A stretch of DNA of 13,385 bases. Origin: Chloroflexota bacterium (GTDB lineage: Bacteria > Chloroflexota > Dehalococcoidia > Dehalococcoidales > RBG-16-60-22). Positions 13,038 through 13,385 of this stretch are shown here, one piece after another (the first letter of the stretch is position 1; every line of letters begins with the position of its first letter). Position numbers and translations under genes: made by a program. The stretch lies in contig JACPQH010000059.1 of NCBI GenBank assembly GCA_016190585.1, positions 1 to 13,385 of the forward strand, in the 5' to 3' direction. The notes beneath the pieces were generated by a model that had not been told where the DNA came from, did no database searches, and worked only from the letters and a program-made list of their open reading frames with translations.

Positions 13038-13385
13038 CTAGGCCGGCCGCGTCGACCGGGGACGCTTCACCCGGTCGAGGATGAAACCGGCGATCTCCAC
13101 CACGGAGCTATCGGTGGGGAAAACGCGGTCGATGCCGCTCTTCTCCAGCGCGGCGACCTCGTCGGTGGGGATGTTGCCGCCGAGTATCAGCAGGACATCG
13201 TCGAGGCCGGCCTTTTTCATGGCCGCGGTCAGCTTGGGAATAGCGGTGAGGTATTCCCCGGTCGCCGAACCCACCCCGATGACGTCGGCATCCTCGGCGA
13301 TGGCGGCCTGCACGATGCCGTCCACCGTCTGGTAGATGCCGAGGTAGATGACCTCCATGCCCCGCTCCCGCAGCCCCGAGGCGAC
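13038..13385 (-). CDS. Cobalamin-binding subunit of a methylmalonyl-CoA-mutase-type mutase (C-terminal part)
   Basis: The frame enters from the right edge (VASGLRERGMEVIYLGIYQT) and ends at TAG (cta at 13038-13040), leaving 115 residues. The pattern matches the B12-binding domain of carbon-skeleton mutases: a helix, the EVIYLG strand, QTVDGIVQAA, then DVIGVGSATGEYLTAIPKL and VLLILGGNIPTDEV, and RVFPTDSSVVEI, the strands that bury the nucleotide tail of the cofactor. The usual SxL is SAT. The DxHxxG motif with the cobalt-coordinating His would lie upstream, outside the window. The GGNI form also occurs in the glutamate mutase small subunit, so the substrate (methylmalonyl-CoA, another acyl-CoA, or glutamate) cannot be settled here. 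A separate catalytic subunit would be needed if this is a stand-alone small subunit. Confidence 0.82.
   Translation of the reverse strand, partial: VASGLRERGMEVIYLGIYQTVDGIVQAAIAEDADVIGVGSATGEYLTAIPKLTAAMKKAGLDDVLLILGGNIPTDEVAALEKSGIDRVFPTDSSVVEIAGFILDRVKRPRSTRPA

Overview
The window is GC-rich, densely coding bacterial DNA. The gene set (fakA-fakB-plsY, a TIGR03916-type radical SAM protein, small zinc-ribbon proteins, a DUF4382 lipoprotein, a B12-dependent mutase subunit and short palindromic intergenic repeats) suggests an anaerobic member of the Chloroflexota, probably Dehalococcoidia. That placement is an inference from gene content and style; no rRNA or tRNA is present to confirm it.

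Layout. 2-529 (+): 3' end of a TIGR03960-type B12-binding radical SAM protein. 552-3712 (-): a three-gene operon, fakA, a DegV/FakB protein and plsY, which together would turn fatty acids into acyl-phosphate and attach them to glycerol-3-phosphate. 3713-4233: a gene-poor gap with a perfect 7-2-7 dyad. 4234-5090 (+): a small Cys/His protein overlapping a NarL-type response regulator by 1 nt, with no histidine kinase nearby. 5204-6150: a broken region, in which a DUF4382 lipoprotein gene is cut by an in-frame TAG and its end is replaced by what looks like a chromate-transporter tail, facing a probable TRAP-transporter tail on the other strand. 6292-6737 (+): a zinc-ribbon protein behind a good promoter, and a 4-oxalocrotonate-tautomerase-like protein. 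6915-8099 (+): a TIGR03916-like radical SAM protein, probably leaderless. 8104-9042 (-): an exported HExxH metalloprotease-like protein whose ribosome site lies in a palindromic repeat.

9146-13385 (-) is the most interesting part: a B12-binding mutase subunit (partial), a repeat-filled gap, a histidine-ammonia-lyase-like MIO enzyme, a methylaspartate-ammonia-lyase-like protein and an SDR. The set resembles amino-acid fermentation by mutase, ammonia lyase and dehydrogenase. However, the methylaspartate-lyase-like protein lacks the catalytic Lys and His and one of three metal ligands of the known enzyme, so the pathway is probably not the textbook one. I see no CRISPR array, prophage, insertion sequence or defence system.
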